From positions 1 through 64,000 of the forward strand of contig CAZTSI010000013.1 in NCBI GenBank assembly GCA_964616755.1: a stretch of DNA of 64,000 nucleotides, in the 5' to 3' direction. A program made the position numbers and the translations under genes. The stretch is from CAYNFR01 sp964616755. Lineage in GTDB: Bacteria; Bacteroidota; Bacteroidia; Chitinophagales; Saprospiraceae. The notes beneath the pieces are model-generated. The model did no database searches. It saw only the letters and a list, made by a program, of their open reading frames with translations, and was not told the origin of the DNA. Every line of letters starts with the position of its first letter. The first letter of the stretch is position 1. Shown here piece after piece: positions 17,300 to 26,499 of this stretch.

Positions 17300-17736
17300 T
17301 TAGAAGGCGGGAGTCTTAGCTTCTGATATAGTCAGTAAACTTGCTTGCAAGGAAAATCCCACAGATTTGTTCTTTAGTTCAGTATGCACAATTATAGTAG
17401 CATTCTGAGAGCCTACTTCCCCTGTGCCGTTATTGTCCAAACCAATAGAGTCGGACATTTCTAAACTTAATTACAATAAAGGAAAGCTAGGCAAGTCATC
17501 GCCACAAGTTATCCTCTCTTCTGATATGTAAGGGTTCCTTTCAGAATCGTAAAGAACGCCTTCACAGACTTTTTTTGTCCTTGTCTGCATTTTGTCCTCG
17601 CACTTAAATGTACAATAGTATAACCCTTAGGCAAACCTTTATAATCCAGTGTTTTAAATACTGTGGGCTCTTTCAAAAGATCAGAGGTAGGGAACTTAGG
17701 AATGACATTCTCAAGTGTTTGGGCCGCCGAAAACAT
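17300..17736 (-). pseudogene. Probable decayed T9SS-type gene fragments
   Basis: Two coding-like stretches lie on the minus strand between the two large CHU_C genes. The upstream one (17736-17509, 75 codons) contains YKGLPKGYTIVHLSA and ends in ILKGTLTYQKRG, which resembles the closing strands of T9SS sorting domains. The other (17458-17300, 52 codons) contains GLDNNGTGEVGSQNATI. A third open stretch in another frame overlaps the end of the first (CEGVLYDSERNPYIS). Frame changes and short length suggest a broken gene. The rest of 17245-17971 shows nothing else. Chance ORFs cannot be excluded. Confidence 0.35.
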
Positions 17737-17971
17737 ATCTTATTTTAGGTTGATGAAGTTTATATCTGAAGATAAAGAATTGGACAAACCTATAACTAGG
17801 TTAAAAGGCTAATCTGCAGGAGATGCGCTTCTGGGCGCAGTATTGTTGCAGTCAATAAAAGTCACAAAGACAATAAAAAAGTAAGAGAGTTAGAAAAATG
17901 CGAGACATCACTATCATCACTAAGGGATTTTAATCGGGCTGAAGAAAAAATTTAAAAGTAGACGCTCTACC

Positions 17972-19192
17972 CTATCGAATAACATTAACTACTCCAGATT
18001 TTACAAAATCTTCATTCTGACATGAATAACTTACTTTGTAGACATAGGCGCCAGAACTCACAATGGAATTATTAAAAAAGCCATCCCATCGACCCGACAA
18101 ATTTTCGGTATAAAAAACTCGTCCTCCCCATTTGTCAAATATTTCGAACGAGCGCAGATTTTCTACAAGGAAAAGGTTACTAATTCCGAAATCGTCATTA
18201 ACAAAATCGTTATTGGGCGTAAAAGCATTGGGTAAGAGGAGATCTTCACAGGTGATCTCATCACGACTTACGACATTCACACGCACTTGGCTTGTTTCTA
18301 GACACCCTTCATTGTTGGTGGAAAACTCGTAAGTTGTAGATACGCTCGGATTAACGATTGGGCTTGTAGTATTGGCATTAATCATATCCGTCTGGGGAGA
18401 CCAAGAAAATTGATCCGTACATGTGCCGCCTGTCTCTATCAATACAGCATCGCCCAAAAAGATCGTCGTGTCAGGAGTAATAATCTGATTAGGCTTATAA
18501 TTAGCGCCTCTTACCTCTCTATCGTTCAATGGGTAATTAAAAATAAGAATCTCATCTAAATTTCCACGGAAAGGATTCTCGGGATTAAACCCTATGCGTT
18601 GACATGGACTATTGGCAATGGTCAAATTAGCTGGTTGAAAAAAGTCTAGGCGTATATCGGAGATGGCCGATTGTTGATCTACTAAGTCACCATTAATATA
18701 GAGTCGCAATATAGATCTCGACTTAGTGATAACAACATATTGCCAGCAAGTGAGCGCTGAAGCACGGCCTGACACTTGCACGGTATTATTAGGTGAGTCA
18801 GAGAGGTTTACGCGAAATTCTTGGATTAAGGGAACATATCTTACAGAAAACAGCGAATCACTGCCACAATTATTGCCGTAATAGAACAAATCCACAACAT
18901 TATTATTAGCTGGGTCAAATTGCACATAAAAACTGAGCGAAAAATCACCCTCGAGGACTCTCGAAATACCATCTGGGAACTCTGCGAAATTAGACAGACC
19001 ATCGAACTGCATACCATTCGATCTAACTCCACAGACGCAAGCGTTGCCGCCGAAAAAGAAAGCATCCAAGCCTGATCGCTCATCTCCTAGCATACAATCA
19101 TTCATGGTATATTCGGCGACAAGAATGCCCTGTGAAAGAACAGTCGAGCCCATAAAGAAAATAAACAACATTGTAAATAAAACGCCCTTCAT
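17972..19192 (-). CDS. LamG-like domain protein with CHU_C (T9SS type B) domain
   Basis: 406-residue secreted protein. The signal peptide covers about residues 1-20 (ending VLSQ). Residues 25-235 form a LamG/concanavalin-like jelly roll typical of carbohydrate or surface binding: MQFDGLSNFAEFPDG, WQYVVITKSRSILRLYINGD and FRGNLDEILIFN. Residues 240-315 look like an Ig/PKD-type strand domain (TIFLGDAVLIETGG). The end is a CHU_C domain with LPNAFTPNNDFVND, FEIFDKWGGRVFY, WDGFFNN and SSGAYVYKVSY. It converges with the 13645-17244 gene. A ligand cannot be predicted. Confidence 0.88.
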   Translation of the reverse strand: MKGVLFTMLFIFFMGSTVLSQGILVAEYTMNDCMLGDERSGLDAFFFGGNACVCGVRSNGMQFDGLSNFAEFPDGISRVLEGDFSLSFYVQFDPANNNVVDLFYYGNNCGSDSLFSVRYVPLIQEFRVNLSDSPNNTVQVSGRASALTCWQYVVITKSRSILRLYINGDLVDQQSAISDIRLDFFQPANLTIANSPCQRIGFNPENPFRGNLDEILIFNYPLNDREVRGANYKPNQIITPDTTIFLGDAVLIETGGTCTDQFSWSPQTDMINANTTSPIVNPSVSTTYEFSTNNEGCLETSQVRVNVVSRDEITCEDLLLPNAFTPNNDFVNDDFGISNLFLVENLRSFEIFDKWGGRVFYTENLSGRWDGFFNNSIVSSGAYVYKVSYSCQNEDFVKSGVVNVIR

Positions 19193-19215
19193 TTGCGTAT
19201 AGATGTCTAATCGTA

Positions 19216-20148
19216 TTAATTAACGACGCCCAATCTGATTAATTCTGCAACAAAGAAAATATAGAAACTAATCAACATGCCAGCCTTCCAAAATGAGATT
19301 TGCCTAGAATATGTAATCACACCAAACAAGATCGTCACCACAACCATAAAGGGCAATGCAAAGGCGATTATTTCAGGCGGAAAGGCCAGAGGACCAAAGA
19401 AAGACGGAATAGCCATTACGGCATAAGTATTAAAAATATTGCTTCCCATTACGCTACCTAATGCAATAGCATGCTTTCCCTTTCGCGCCGCCATAACGCC
19501 CACTACTAGTTCTGGAAGACTCGTACCAAGGGCTAATAAAGTCACAGAAACCAAGGAAGGGGACACCTTAAGAATAGTAGCAAGCTCAGTCAAATATTGA
19601 ATGGTAAATTTCGCGCTATAAAAGATCGCCACGCCCGAAATTGCCAGTATTACATATTCTATGACAGAGGCTTTGGTGCTTGGTATAAATTCAGAAAGAT
19701 CCTTTGATTGCATACTATACCAGATGAATCCCGACAAGCCACTCAAGAGAATGATAGCTTCAATGATGCTAAAATGACCGTCTCTACATACAAACCATAG
19801 CAGAAACGAAGAACCCACTAACATAGAGAAGTCTTCGTCAAAGATATTTTTCTCAATTTTTAGCGTGCCCGCAGCGAGCGTAGAAACACCCAAAATAAGC
19901 AAAATATTGGTGATATTGGATCCTACAACGTTGCCGATGACTACTTCTGGTGTACCCCCAATGACTGCGAATATTGACGTACTTAACTCTGGAATACTCG
20001 TACCAAAAGCAATAATCGTAACCCCTATAACAAATGGTGATATCCCTAATGAGTACCCAATAGTCTCAGAAGAACCAATAAATTTATTGGATGAAAATAT
20101 TAGGGCAGTTAAAGACAATGCAAAGAGACCAAGAGGTAGAATGAACAT
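19216..20148 (-). CDS. Calcium/sodium antiporter (YrbG-like, CaCA family)
   Basis: Inner-membrane cation exchanger of the CaCA superfamily. The 310-residue protein has about ten hydrophobic segments in two halves. Each half carries the alpha-repeat motif that forms the ion site: IIAFGTSIPELSTS in the first and LLALGTSLPELVVG in the second, with VVGSNITNILL and VMGSNIFNTYA following them. This inverted duplication and the length fit YrbG-type exchangers. It follows the LamG-like gene by 23 bases on its 5' side; a functional link to it is not apparent. Confidence 0.9.
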   Translation of the reverse strand: MFILPLGLFALSLTALIFSSNKFIGSSETIGYSLGISPFVIGVTIIAFGTSIPELSTSIFAVIGGTPEVVIGNVVGSNITNILLILGVSTLAAGTLKIEKNIFDEDFSMLVGSSFLLWFVCRDGHFSIIEAIILLSGLSGFIWYSMQSKDLSEFIPSTKASVIEYVILAISGVAIFYSAKFTIQYLTELATILKVSPSLVSVTLLALGTSLPELVVGVMAARKGKHAIALGSVMGSNIFNTYAVMAIPSFFGPLAFPPEIIAFALPFMVVVTILFGVITYSRQISFWKAGMLISFYIFFVAELIRLGVVN

Positions 20149-20260
20149 AACAAATTTTGGCTAAAGGTAAAAATACAATCACAGTTAAGTCAACATTATC
20201 CATTGTCAGTGATAAATAATGTTTTACTATTGTCTTAGAAATTTTAACAAGACGCAGTTT

Positions 20261-21037
20261 ATGACAGAAGAAAAGGAAATGTCGTTTTTAGAGCATATCG
20301 AAGAACTCAGATGGCATATAGTGCGCTCGTTGATTTCGATTGTGGTTGTAGGCATCGTTGTATTTATTAACAAGCCTATTGTAGTAAGCATCATTTTTGG
20401 ACCTAAGGAGGCAGACTTTATAACATATAAGCTTTTTTGTAAACATTTCGGTCTGATGTGTCAGATTAATGGCTTTGAGGTAATCCAACGCGAGCTGGGG
20501 GAAGAGTTTTTTACGCATTTAACTACATCCTTTTGGCTCGGCTTGATGGTCTCATTTCCTTATATAATGTGGGAATTTTGGAGATTTGTAAAGCCCGGTC
20601 TTTATGACAAGGAGAAGAAAGCAGCCCGAGGTATCATATTCGTCTGTAGCCTGTTATTTTTTGCGGGCATCTTATTCGGATACTACATTATTGCGCCATT
20701 TGCCATAGACTTTTTGTCTAGTTATTCTTTTGGTGAGAACCAGGATACCGTAACACTTTCTTCTTATGTTTCATACATAACAATGATTACCTTACCCGCA
20801 GGCATTGTGTTTCAATTGCCCGTATTCGCTTTCTTTTTGGGTAAAGCTGGATTGGTGTCTTCACAGATGATGATCAACTTTAGACGTCATGCCATAGTTG
20901 TCATATTTCTTGTTGCAGCGGTGATAACGCCACCCGATGTTATATCACAATTTTTGATAGCTGTACCATTACTGATTTTATATCAAATCAGCATTTTCAT
21001 CGTCAAGCGAATCGAAAAAGGACAAAAAACTACCTAG
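20261..21037 (+). CDS. tatC: Sec-independent translocase subunit TatC
   Basis: Receptor subunit of the twin-arginine translocase, recognising RR signal peptides of folded proteins. The 258-residue protein has the conserved cytoplasmic N-terminus MSFLEHIEELRWHIVRS, MVSFPYIMWEFWRFVKPGLY in the first cytoplasmic loop, and six likely membrane helices. The ATG at 20261 starts MTEEKEMSFLEH. An in-frame ATG at 20219 adds an unconserved leader. A Tat client, the DUF1501 protein at 31932, is present in this window. Its last 8 bases overlap the end of porX on the opposite strand. No tatA or tatB is seen. Confidence 0.93.
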   Translation: MTEEKEMSFLEHIEELRWHIVRSLISIVVVGIVVFINKPIVVSIIFGPKEADFITYKLFCKHFGLMCQINGFEVIQRELGEEFFTHLTTSFWLGLMVSFPYIMWEFWRFVKPGLYDKEKKAARGIIFVCSLLFFAGILFGYYIIAPFAIDFLSSYSFGENQDTVTLSSYVSYITMITLPAGIVFQLPVFAFFLGKAGLVSSQMMINFRRHAIVVIFLVAAVITPPDVISQFLIAVPLLILYQISIFIVKRIEKGQKTT

Positions 21038-22586
21038 GCAAAAGACTGATAAAAGGGCATATTATTTCTTCTAATGAAATACCTCCGTGCTGAAAAGTAT
21101 CGGTATACATCTGGTTAAACTTATTGTAATTGTTAGGGTAAAGGAAGAACTTTTCTTCTTTAGCAAAAATATAACTCGAGCTAAGGTTGGGTCTAGGTAG
21201 TCCCGCCTTTTCTGGTTCTCTAATCTCTAAGACATCTTTATTTTCATAGTTCAAATTGCGCCCCATTTTATAGCGTAGATTGGTGGTCGTTTGCTTGTCA
21301 GCAATCACCTTTGAAGGAGAGTGCACGCGAATAGTGCCGTGATCCGTCGTGATAAATAATCGAATGCTTCGTTCAGACAATCTTTCTAAAGCCATACGAA
21401 GTGGAGAGTTCTGAAACCAAGATAGCGTTAACGAGCGATACGCCTTCTCATCTCCAGCCAACTCCTTTAATACTTCCATTTCTGTTCTAGCATGCGACAG
21501 CGTATCGATAAAATTATAAACGACCACAGTCAATTGGTTGTTAATGCTATTTAGGATATTATCCGCCATAGATTTGGCAGCGGAGACGTTGAGTATCTTC
21601 TGATATTCCATAGACACTTCGCGTCGTATCAAGCGATTTAACTGTGCCTTTAGAAGTGGCTCTTCGTGCATATTCTTTCCACCTTCTTCGTAATCGTCTA
21701 GCCACATGCTTGGGTAATGCTTTTTAATTTCTACAGGTAACATGCCAGCAAAAATGGCATTTCGACTGTATTGTGTTGACGTCGGTAATATGCTGTAGAA
21801 GATTTTCTCTTCTTTCACCCTAAAATATTCGGTAATAGATGGCTCAATGACCTTCCATTGATCATACCGCAGATTATCTAATAAAAAAAGGACTGTCGGC
21901 ACATCATCTGTCATCTCTGGAAAGAGATAATTGCGCAGTAAGTTATGCGACATCACAGGCGCTGATGCTGGTTCGCTGATCCATTTGTTGTAATTTTTTT
22001 CGATAAATTTAGAGAATTGAGCACCAGCCTCAGTCTTTTGCATTTGTAGGATTTCAGCCATTTCTGGAGTCTGGGTTTTATCCATTTTTATTTCCCATCC
22101 CACTATTTTTTTATAGATATCTACCCATCCATCTGAGTCAAGTCCACTGTCGATATCCATTAATATTTTTCTAAAATCCTGTTGATAATCCAACATATTC
22201 TTTTCACTCACGAGTCGCTTATTATCAGTTAGGCGCTTTAAGGTGAGTAATATTTGATTCGGATTGACGGGTTTAATGAGATAATCATCAATCTGCGAAC
22301 CAATAGCCTCCTCCATTAAGTTTTCGGCTTCATTTTTTGTAATCATGACGATCGGCACGATAGTATTGCGTGCGCGAATACGTGCTAAAGTCTCTAATCC
22401 TGTAATTCCGGGCATGGATTCATCAAGAAAAACAACATCAATGGATCCGTCTTCTGTAAATAGATCCACAGCATCATGCCCATTACTAACCGTCAGGATT
22501 TCGTAACCCTTCTTTTCTAAAAAAAACAGCTGTGGTTTGAGCATATCTATCTCATCATCCGCCCACAAAATTCTTATTTTTGACAT
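21030..22586 (-). CDS. porX: PorX, response regulator with PglZ domain
   Basis: Regulator of the type IX secretion system. Residues 1-120 are a CheY-like receiver: Asp10/Asp11 acidic pocket, phospho-accepting Asp55 in VVFLDESMPG, Thr in MITKNE and Lys in LIKPVNP. After a helical linker, residues about 205-515 form a PglZ/alkaline-phosphatase-fold domain with LFLLDNLRYDQW and FITTDHGTIRVHSP, where metal ligands are expected. This receiver-PglZ architecture and the 518-residue length match PorX, which works with the kinase PorY and the sigma factor SigP in Porphyromonas. No porY is adjacent. Its 3' end overlaps that of tatC. Confidence 0.93.
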   Translation of the reverse strand: MSKIRILWADDEIDMLKPQLFFLEKKGYEILTVSNGHDAVDLFTEDGSIDVVFLDESMPGITGLETLARIRARNTIVPIVMITKNEAENLMEEAIGSQIDDYLIKPVNPNQILLTLKRLTDNKRLVSEKNMLDYQQDFRKILMDIDSGLDSDGWVDIYKKIVGWEIKMDKTQTPEMAEILQMQKTEAGAQFSKFIEKNYNKWISEPASAPVMSHNLLRNYLFPEMTDDVPTVLFLLDNLRYDQWKVIEPSITEYFRVKEEKIFYSILPTSTQYSRNAIFAGMLPVEIKKHYPSMWLDDYEEGGKNMHEEPLLKAQLNRLIRREVSMEYQKILNVSAAKSMADNILNSINNQLTVVVYNFIDTLSHARTEMEVLKELAGDEKAYRSLTLSWFQNSPLRMALERLSERSIRLFITTDHGTIRVHSPSKVIADKQTTTNLRYKMGRNLNYENKDVLEIREPEKAGLPRPNLSSSYIFAKEEKFFLYPNNYNKFNQMYTDTFQHGGISLEEIICPFISLLPR

Positions 22587-22795
22587 GTATTATTTCTTAA
22601 AAAGTGAAATGACCCACTTAGCCCTAGCGAAACTAAATAGAGAAGTCATTCTAACGGGGCATGATAAGTGAATAGTATCTAGTCGCGATTAGTAAAGGGG
22701 TTTGTTGAACGAACTTTGTTCATGACTTGATCTCTGGCGGTTAAGATTACGTACCGACAAAGGTTCGGCACAAAATTCGCTATATACATAGGCAG

Positions 22796-23980
22796 ATGGC
22801 TACAAAAAAAATCTTCAATGATCCGATCTACGGATTCATTTCCTTTCCATTTGAGTTTATTTATGAGCTCATTGGCCATCCTATTTTTCAACGGCTGCGA
22901 CGAATTTCACAAGTAGGCTTAAGTTCTTATGTCTATCCTGGAGCCACGCATAGTAGGTTTCACCATGCACTTGGCGCCACCCATCTCTGTGTCGAACTAA
23001 TTCAAGTGCTCAGAAATAAAGGAGCTGATATTAGCGAAGAAGAATTCGAGGCGACATGTATCGCAGTGCTGTTGCATGATATCGGGCATGGCCCTTTCTC
23101 ACATGCGCTAGAGCGACAGTTGGTCAATGAGCATCATGAAGATTTGACCATCCACATCATGCAAAGGCTCAACTGTGAATATTCTGGTCGGTTGACACTC
23201 GCTATTTCCTTATTTAAAAAAGAATATCACAAGTCATTTCTGTCTTCTATTATTTCAAGTCAGTTGGATGTAGATAGAATGGACTATCTGAATAGAGATA
23301 GTTTTTATACAGGTGTGACAGAGGGAAAAATAGGTTATGAGCGAATCATCAAAATGATGCGTATCGTTCAAGGTCATCTTGTCGTAGAGAAAAAAGGGCT
23401 ACACTCTATCGAAAAGTTTCTACTATCAAGATATTTCATGTATAGACAGGTATATCTTCACAAAACAGCCGTTGCCGCCGAGCAAATGCTCAAAGGATTC
23501 ATTTTGCGATATAAGGAGTTGAGCGAAAACAACAATCTGGGGCTTCATCCCATTTTTGATCGACTTTGGGGGATCGATAGAGTTGAGGGCACACATCTAA
23601 TCGATCAATTCTTACAACTAGATGATACCGATGTATTGTATTTGATCAAACGTAGTCAATCTTCTGATGATTATGTTTTGAGCTATCTGGCGAAGGGAAT
23701 TATCAATCGAAAATTACACAAAACCATCTTCAGCAGCACCTTACTAGATACATTTACCATCAACGAATATTATAGCAAAACAAGCTCAAGAGAAATGTCA
23801 AAAGACAATTTTATGTCGTTGACGTATATAGGGGCAGAACAATATGTCATTTATAATGATCAAAAAGATCCAATATTGGTTGTAGATGAGAATGACAATA
23901 TTTTAACATTTACCTCTCTTATGGTGCTTCCTTTAACTCTAAATGTTAAAGAAGAGCACTATGCCGTAATACCTAGGTGA
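22796..23980 (+). CDS. HD-domain phosphohydrolase (dNTPase/SAMHD1-like)
   Basis: 394-residue cytosolic metal-dependent phosphohydrolase of the COG1078 type. The N-terminus NDPIYGFISFP, the HPIFQRLRRISQ segment, YPGATHSRFHHALGATH, the HD motif LLHDIGHGPFSHALE and QLDVDRMDYLNRDS together define the family shared with dGTPases and SAMHD1. Substrate could be dNTPs or another nucleotide. The C-terminal 100 residues resemble only relatives of the same group. Start ATG at 22796; it is divergent from porX over a 209-base intergenic region and probably monocistronic. Confidence 0.9.
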   Translation: MATKKIFNDPIYGFISFPFEFIYELIGHPIFQRLRRISQVGLSSYVYPGATHSRFHHALGATHLCVELIQVLRNKGADISEEEFEATCIAVLLHDIGHGPFSHALERQLVNEHHEDLTIHIMQRLNCEYSGRLTLAISLFKKEYHKSFLSSIISSQLDVDRMDYLNRDSFYTGVTEGKIGYERIIKMMRIVQGHLVVEKKGLHSIEKFLLSRYFMYRQVYLHKTAVAAEQMLKGFILRYKELSENNNLGLHPIFDRLWGIDRVEGTHLIDQFLQLDDTDVLYLIKRSQSSDDYVLSYLAKGIINRKLHKTIFSSTLLDTFTINEYYSKTSSREMSKDNFMSLTYIGAEQYVIYNDQKDPILVVDENDNILTFTSLMVLPLTLNVKEEHYAVIPR

Positions 23981-24008
23981 TACCCTAGACATAATTCTAC
24001 GGATTTCT

Positions 24009-24016
24009 TATATTTG
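24009..24016 (+). promoter_or_regulatory. Promoter -7 element of the OmpA-repeat gene
   Basis: TATATTTG matches TAnnTTTG exactly, 42 bases before the ATG at 24058. No good -33 TTTG was found. Confidence 0.5.
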
Positions 24017-24057
24017 CCTAAAATCGACTTTAATAAACTTTTAATTTGTTAGAACCT

Positions 24058-26379
24058 ATGAGAAATCTTAACTTTTCTTTTATTTTAGCGTGTTGTCTTT
24101 TGAGTTTTGGGTTGTTTGCCCAACCAGAAGCTGGCATGCCTACTGAACCTGGTAAGTGTTATGCAAAATGTATTATCGCTGACCAATATGAGACAGTAAC
24201 TGAGCAAGTGTTGGTGCGTGAGGCATCATCAAGAGTAACCGTTGCCAATGCGCGCTACGAAAAAGCCAGTGCTCAGGCCTTATCACGCGAAGCAGGTACA
24301 ACGCTATCTGTAGTCCCTGCCAAATTCGAAAAAACAACCGAACAAGTTCTAGCTCAAGATGCTGCAAGAAGATTAACGATCAGCCCCGCGAAATTTGAGA
24401 CGATGAGCGAGCAAGTGATCAAAGAAATCAATGCCCCAGGTGTATCTGTCGTCCCTGCCAAGTTCGAAACAGTAACGGAACAAGTTTTGGTACAAGATGC
24501 TTATACAGAACTTAGAGTAGTTCCCGCCAAATTTGAAACAGTAAGCGAGCAAGTGGTAACACGACCTGCCTACACAGTCCTTAAGGTAGTTCCGGCTGTC
24601 TACGAGACAGTGAGTGAGCAAGTATTAGATCAAGACGCATATACAACGTTGAGTATAGCGCCTGCGATTACGGACTTAGATGGTTTACGAGATATGATCG
24701 CTAAAAATGGATCAAGCTATTCTAAGGGAGGTGTTACTAGATCATTTACCACTGATGAGATCAGCAATTTGAAATCTGTATTGAGCGGAAATGTAACTCG
24801 TTTGACTAAAGATGAATACGGCAATGTTTACGCTGTAGTCACAGAACAGGTATTAGAAAGACCTGCTTACAGCACATACTCTACCAATGCTGCAAAATAT
24901 GAAACCATCACTGAACAAGAATTGATAAAAGAGGCTGGTACACGCATAGAAAGAGTGCCTGCACAGTTTGAGACCGTTAAGGAGAGTATTCTTACTTCTC
25001 CAGCCACTACCAAGTGGGAAAAAAGAAAAACAGATGCCAATTGTCTTTCTGCAAACCCAGATGATTGTTTGGTATGGTGTCTAGTAGAAGTTCCTGCTCA
25101 ATACAAAGAAGTGACTAAGCAAGTTAGAAAATCTTGTGGCGCGGGGTATACAGCTAGTGGTGATGATTGCATTCGTACCGTGGAAGTGCCCGCAGAATAT
25201 GCATCTCGAAGCTACCAGAAATTGGCTCAACCTGCAGGCAGCAACAAAACAGATGTGGCCGCTCGTTATGTAACACGTAGCTACAACAAATTGCTCATTG
25301 GCGCTGGAACAAATTCTACAACTGTTACCGCCAAGTATAGCACGAGAACTTATCGCAAGGTAGCTACTCCAGCAAAAACAGTTTCTGAAACAGTTCCTGC
25401 TAGCTACTCCACTCGTACATACAGCAAATTAGTAAGCCCGGCTACAACGACCGTCGTAGAAGTACCTGCTAAATTTTCTACACGTACATACCAAAAATTA
25501 GTAACTGACGCCACAACTACAGAAGTAGCTTGTGGAAAATCTTCAATCCTTCAAGGTATTAATTTCCGTTCTGGCTCTGCAGAATTATTGTCTTCTTCAA
25601 ATACAGAAATTGAAAGATTGGCTACTATGTTGAAGGGCAATTCAGCTATCACGGCTAGATTAGTAGGTCACACAGATACTGATGGATCAGAAGAAAGCAA
25701 CATCACATTATCTACTAATAGAGCAAAAGCGGTATATGATGCCTTAATTGGTAAAGGAATCGCGGCGGCAAGACTAAGCTTCGATGGCAAAGGCGAATCT
25801 TCCCCGATCGCCACTAATGCTACTGATGCTGGTAAGCTTCAAAATAGAAGAACTGAATTTATTGTCTTCGGAGATAATTCTGGACAGGGCGACTGCACAC
25901 TTTATTCAACGAGAACTTATCAGAAATTATCAAGCGATGCAGCAGCGAGCACAACAGACATCGCAGCTAGATACGAAACAAGAAGCTTTGATAGACTCAC
26001 ATCAGATGCAACTATAGTAAGTACAGACGTTCCCGCTCAGTACACTACACGTACATTTGATAAGTTAGCGGCTCCAGCTTCTACGACGACTACGGACATC
26101 CCTGCTCAATATAATACAGTTACTAAACGCAATTTAGTAAAAGCAGGAGGTTTTACAGATTGGAGAGAGGTAGTTTGCGACACTGATGTTACACCAGCGT
26201 TGGTACGCAGAGTTCAAGAGGCACTAATGGCTAAAGGATATGCGTTGCCACAGTATGGTGCAGATAACAATCTTGGTGAAGAAACTAAAGCCGCTTTAGT
26301 TAAGTTTCAGAGAGAGAACAACTTACCTATTGGTCAATTAGATATCGAAACGCTTAAGGCCCTCGGTGTTAAAAGATAA
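24058..26379 (+). CDS. Repeat-rich OmpA-family envelope protein with peptidoglycan-binding domain
   Basis: 773-residue exported protein. Signal peptide MRNLNFSFILACCLLSFGLFAQ. Residues about 42-200 hold seven 23-residue repeats of the type FETVTEQVLVQDAYTELRVV, ending in PAK or a variant. More degenerate repeats follow a short insertion, and a second subtype (YSTRTYSKLVSPATTTVVEV) covers about 365-490. An OmpA C-terminal domain (about 500-605) has INFRSGSAELLSSS, VGHTDTDGSEESN and QNRRTEFIV. Three or four more 23-residue repeats resume after it. The last 60 residues are a peptidoglycan-binding domain 1 fold (VRRVQEALMAKGYALPQYG). The protein probably binds peptidoglycan twice and spans the periplasm or stalks outward. 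ATG at 24058 chosen over TTG at 24046. Confidence 0.85.
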   Translation: MRNLNFSFILACCLLSFGLFAQPEAGMPTEPGKCYAKCIIADQYETVTEQVLVREASSRVTVANARYEKASAQALSREAGTTLSVVPAKFEKTTEQVLAQDAARRLTISPAKFETMSEQVIKEINAPGVSVVPAKFETVTEQVLVQDAYTELRVVPAKFETVSEQVVTRPAYTVLKVVPAVYETVSEQVLDQDAYTTLSIAPAITDLDGLRDMIAKNGSSYSKGGVTRSFTTDEISNLKSVLSGNVTRLTKDEYGNVYAVVTEQVLERPAYSTYSTNAAKYETITEQELIKEAGTRIERVPAQFETVKESILTSPATTKWEKRKTDANCLSANPDDCLVWCLVEVPAQYKEVTKQVRKSCGAGYTASGDDCIRTVEVPAEYASRSYQKLAQPAGSNKTDVAARYVTRSYNKLLIGAGTNSTTVTAKYSTRTYRKVATPAKTVSETVPASYSTRTYSKLVSPATTTVVEVPAKFSTRTYQKLVTDATTTEVACGKSSILQGINFRSGSAELLSSSNTEIERLATMLKGNSAITARLVGHTDTDGSEESNITLSTNRAKAVYDALIGKGIAAARLSFDGKGESSPIATNATDAGKLQNRRTEFIVFGDNSGQGDCTLYSTRTYQKLSSDAAASTTDIAARYETRSFDRLTSDATIVSTDVPAQYTTRTFDKLAAPASTTTTDIPAQYNTVTKRNLVKAGGFTDWREVVCDTDVTPALVRRVQEALMAKGYALPQYGADNNLGEETKAALVKFQRENNLPIGQLDIETLKALGVKR

Positions 26380-26398
26380 AAAAAATCAAAAATTTATG

Positions 26399-26431
26399 AA
26401 AGACTCGGCATTTTGTCGGGTCTTTTTTTTT
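26399..26431 (+). terminator. Strong intrinsic terminator
   Basis: AAAGACTCGGCA pairs with TGTCGGGTCTTT through twelve pairs (two G-T) around a TTT loop, followed by a run of T to 26431. It ends the OmpA-repeat transcript. Confidence 0.9.
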
Positions 26432-26472
26432 GAATGTTGGTCATATACACATGGCAATTTATTGAATACATA

Positions 26473-26480
26473 TACCTTTG
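26473..26480 (+). promoter_or_regulatory. Promoter -7 element of glyA
   Basis: TACCTTTG matches TAnnTTTG and lies 20 bases before the glyA ATG. It follows the terminator of the upstream gene, so glyA has its own promoter. Confidence 0.5.
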
Positions 26481-26499
26481 AAGCACAATTTAACCAAGC

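Noticed and set aside
22680..22795. Small inverted repeat TGAAC/GTTCA and a short ORF before the HD-domain gene
   Set aside because: A 5-bp arm is too short to support, and the ORF overlaps the start of a conserved gene on the other strand.
24181..26140. Repeats in the OmpA-type gene as a possible CRISPR or DNA repeat array
   Set aside because: The repetition is at protein level with 69-base units that diverge at third codon positions, inside an intact reading frame.
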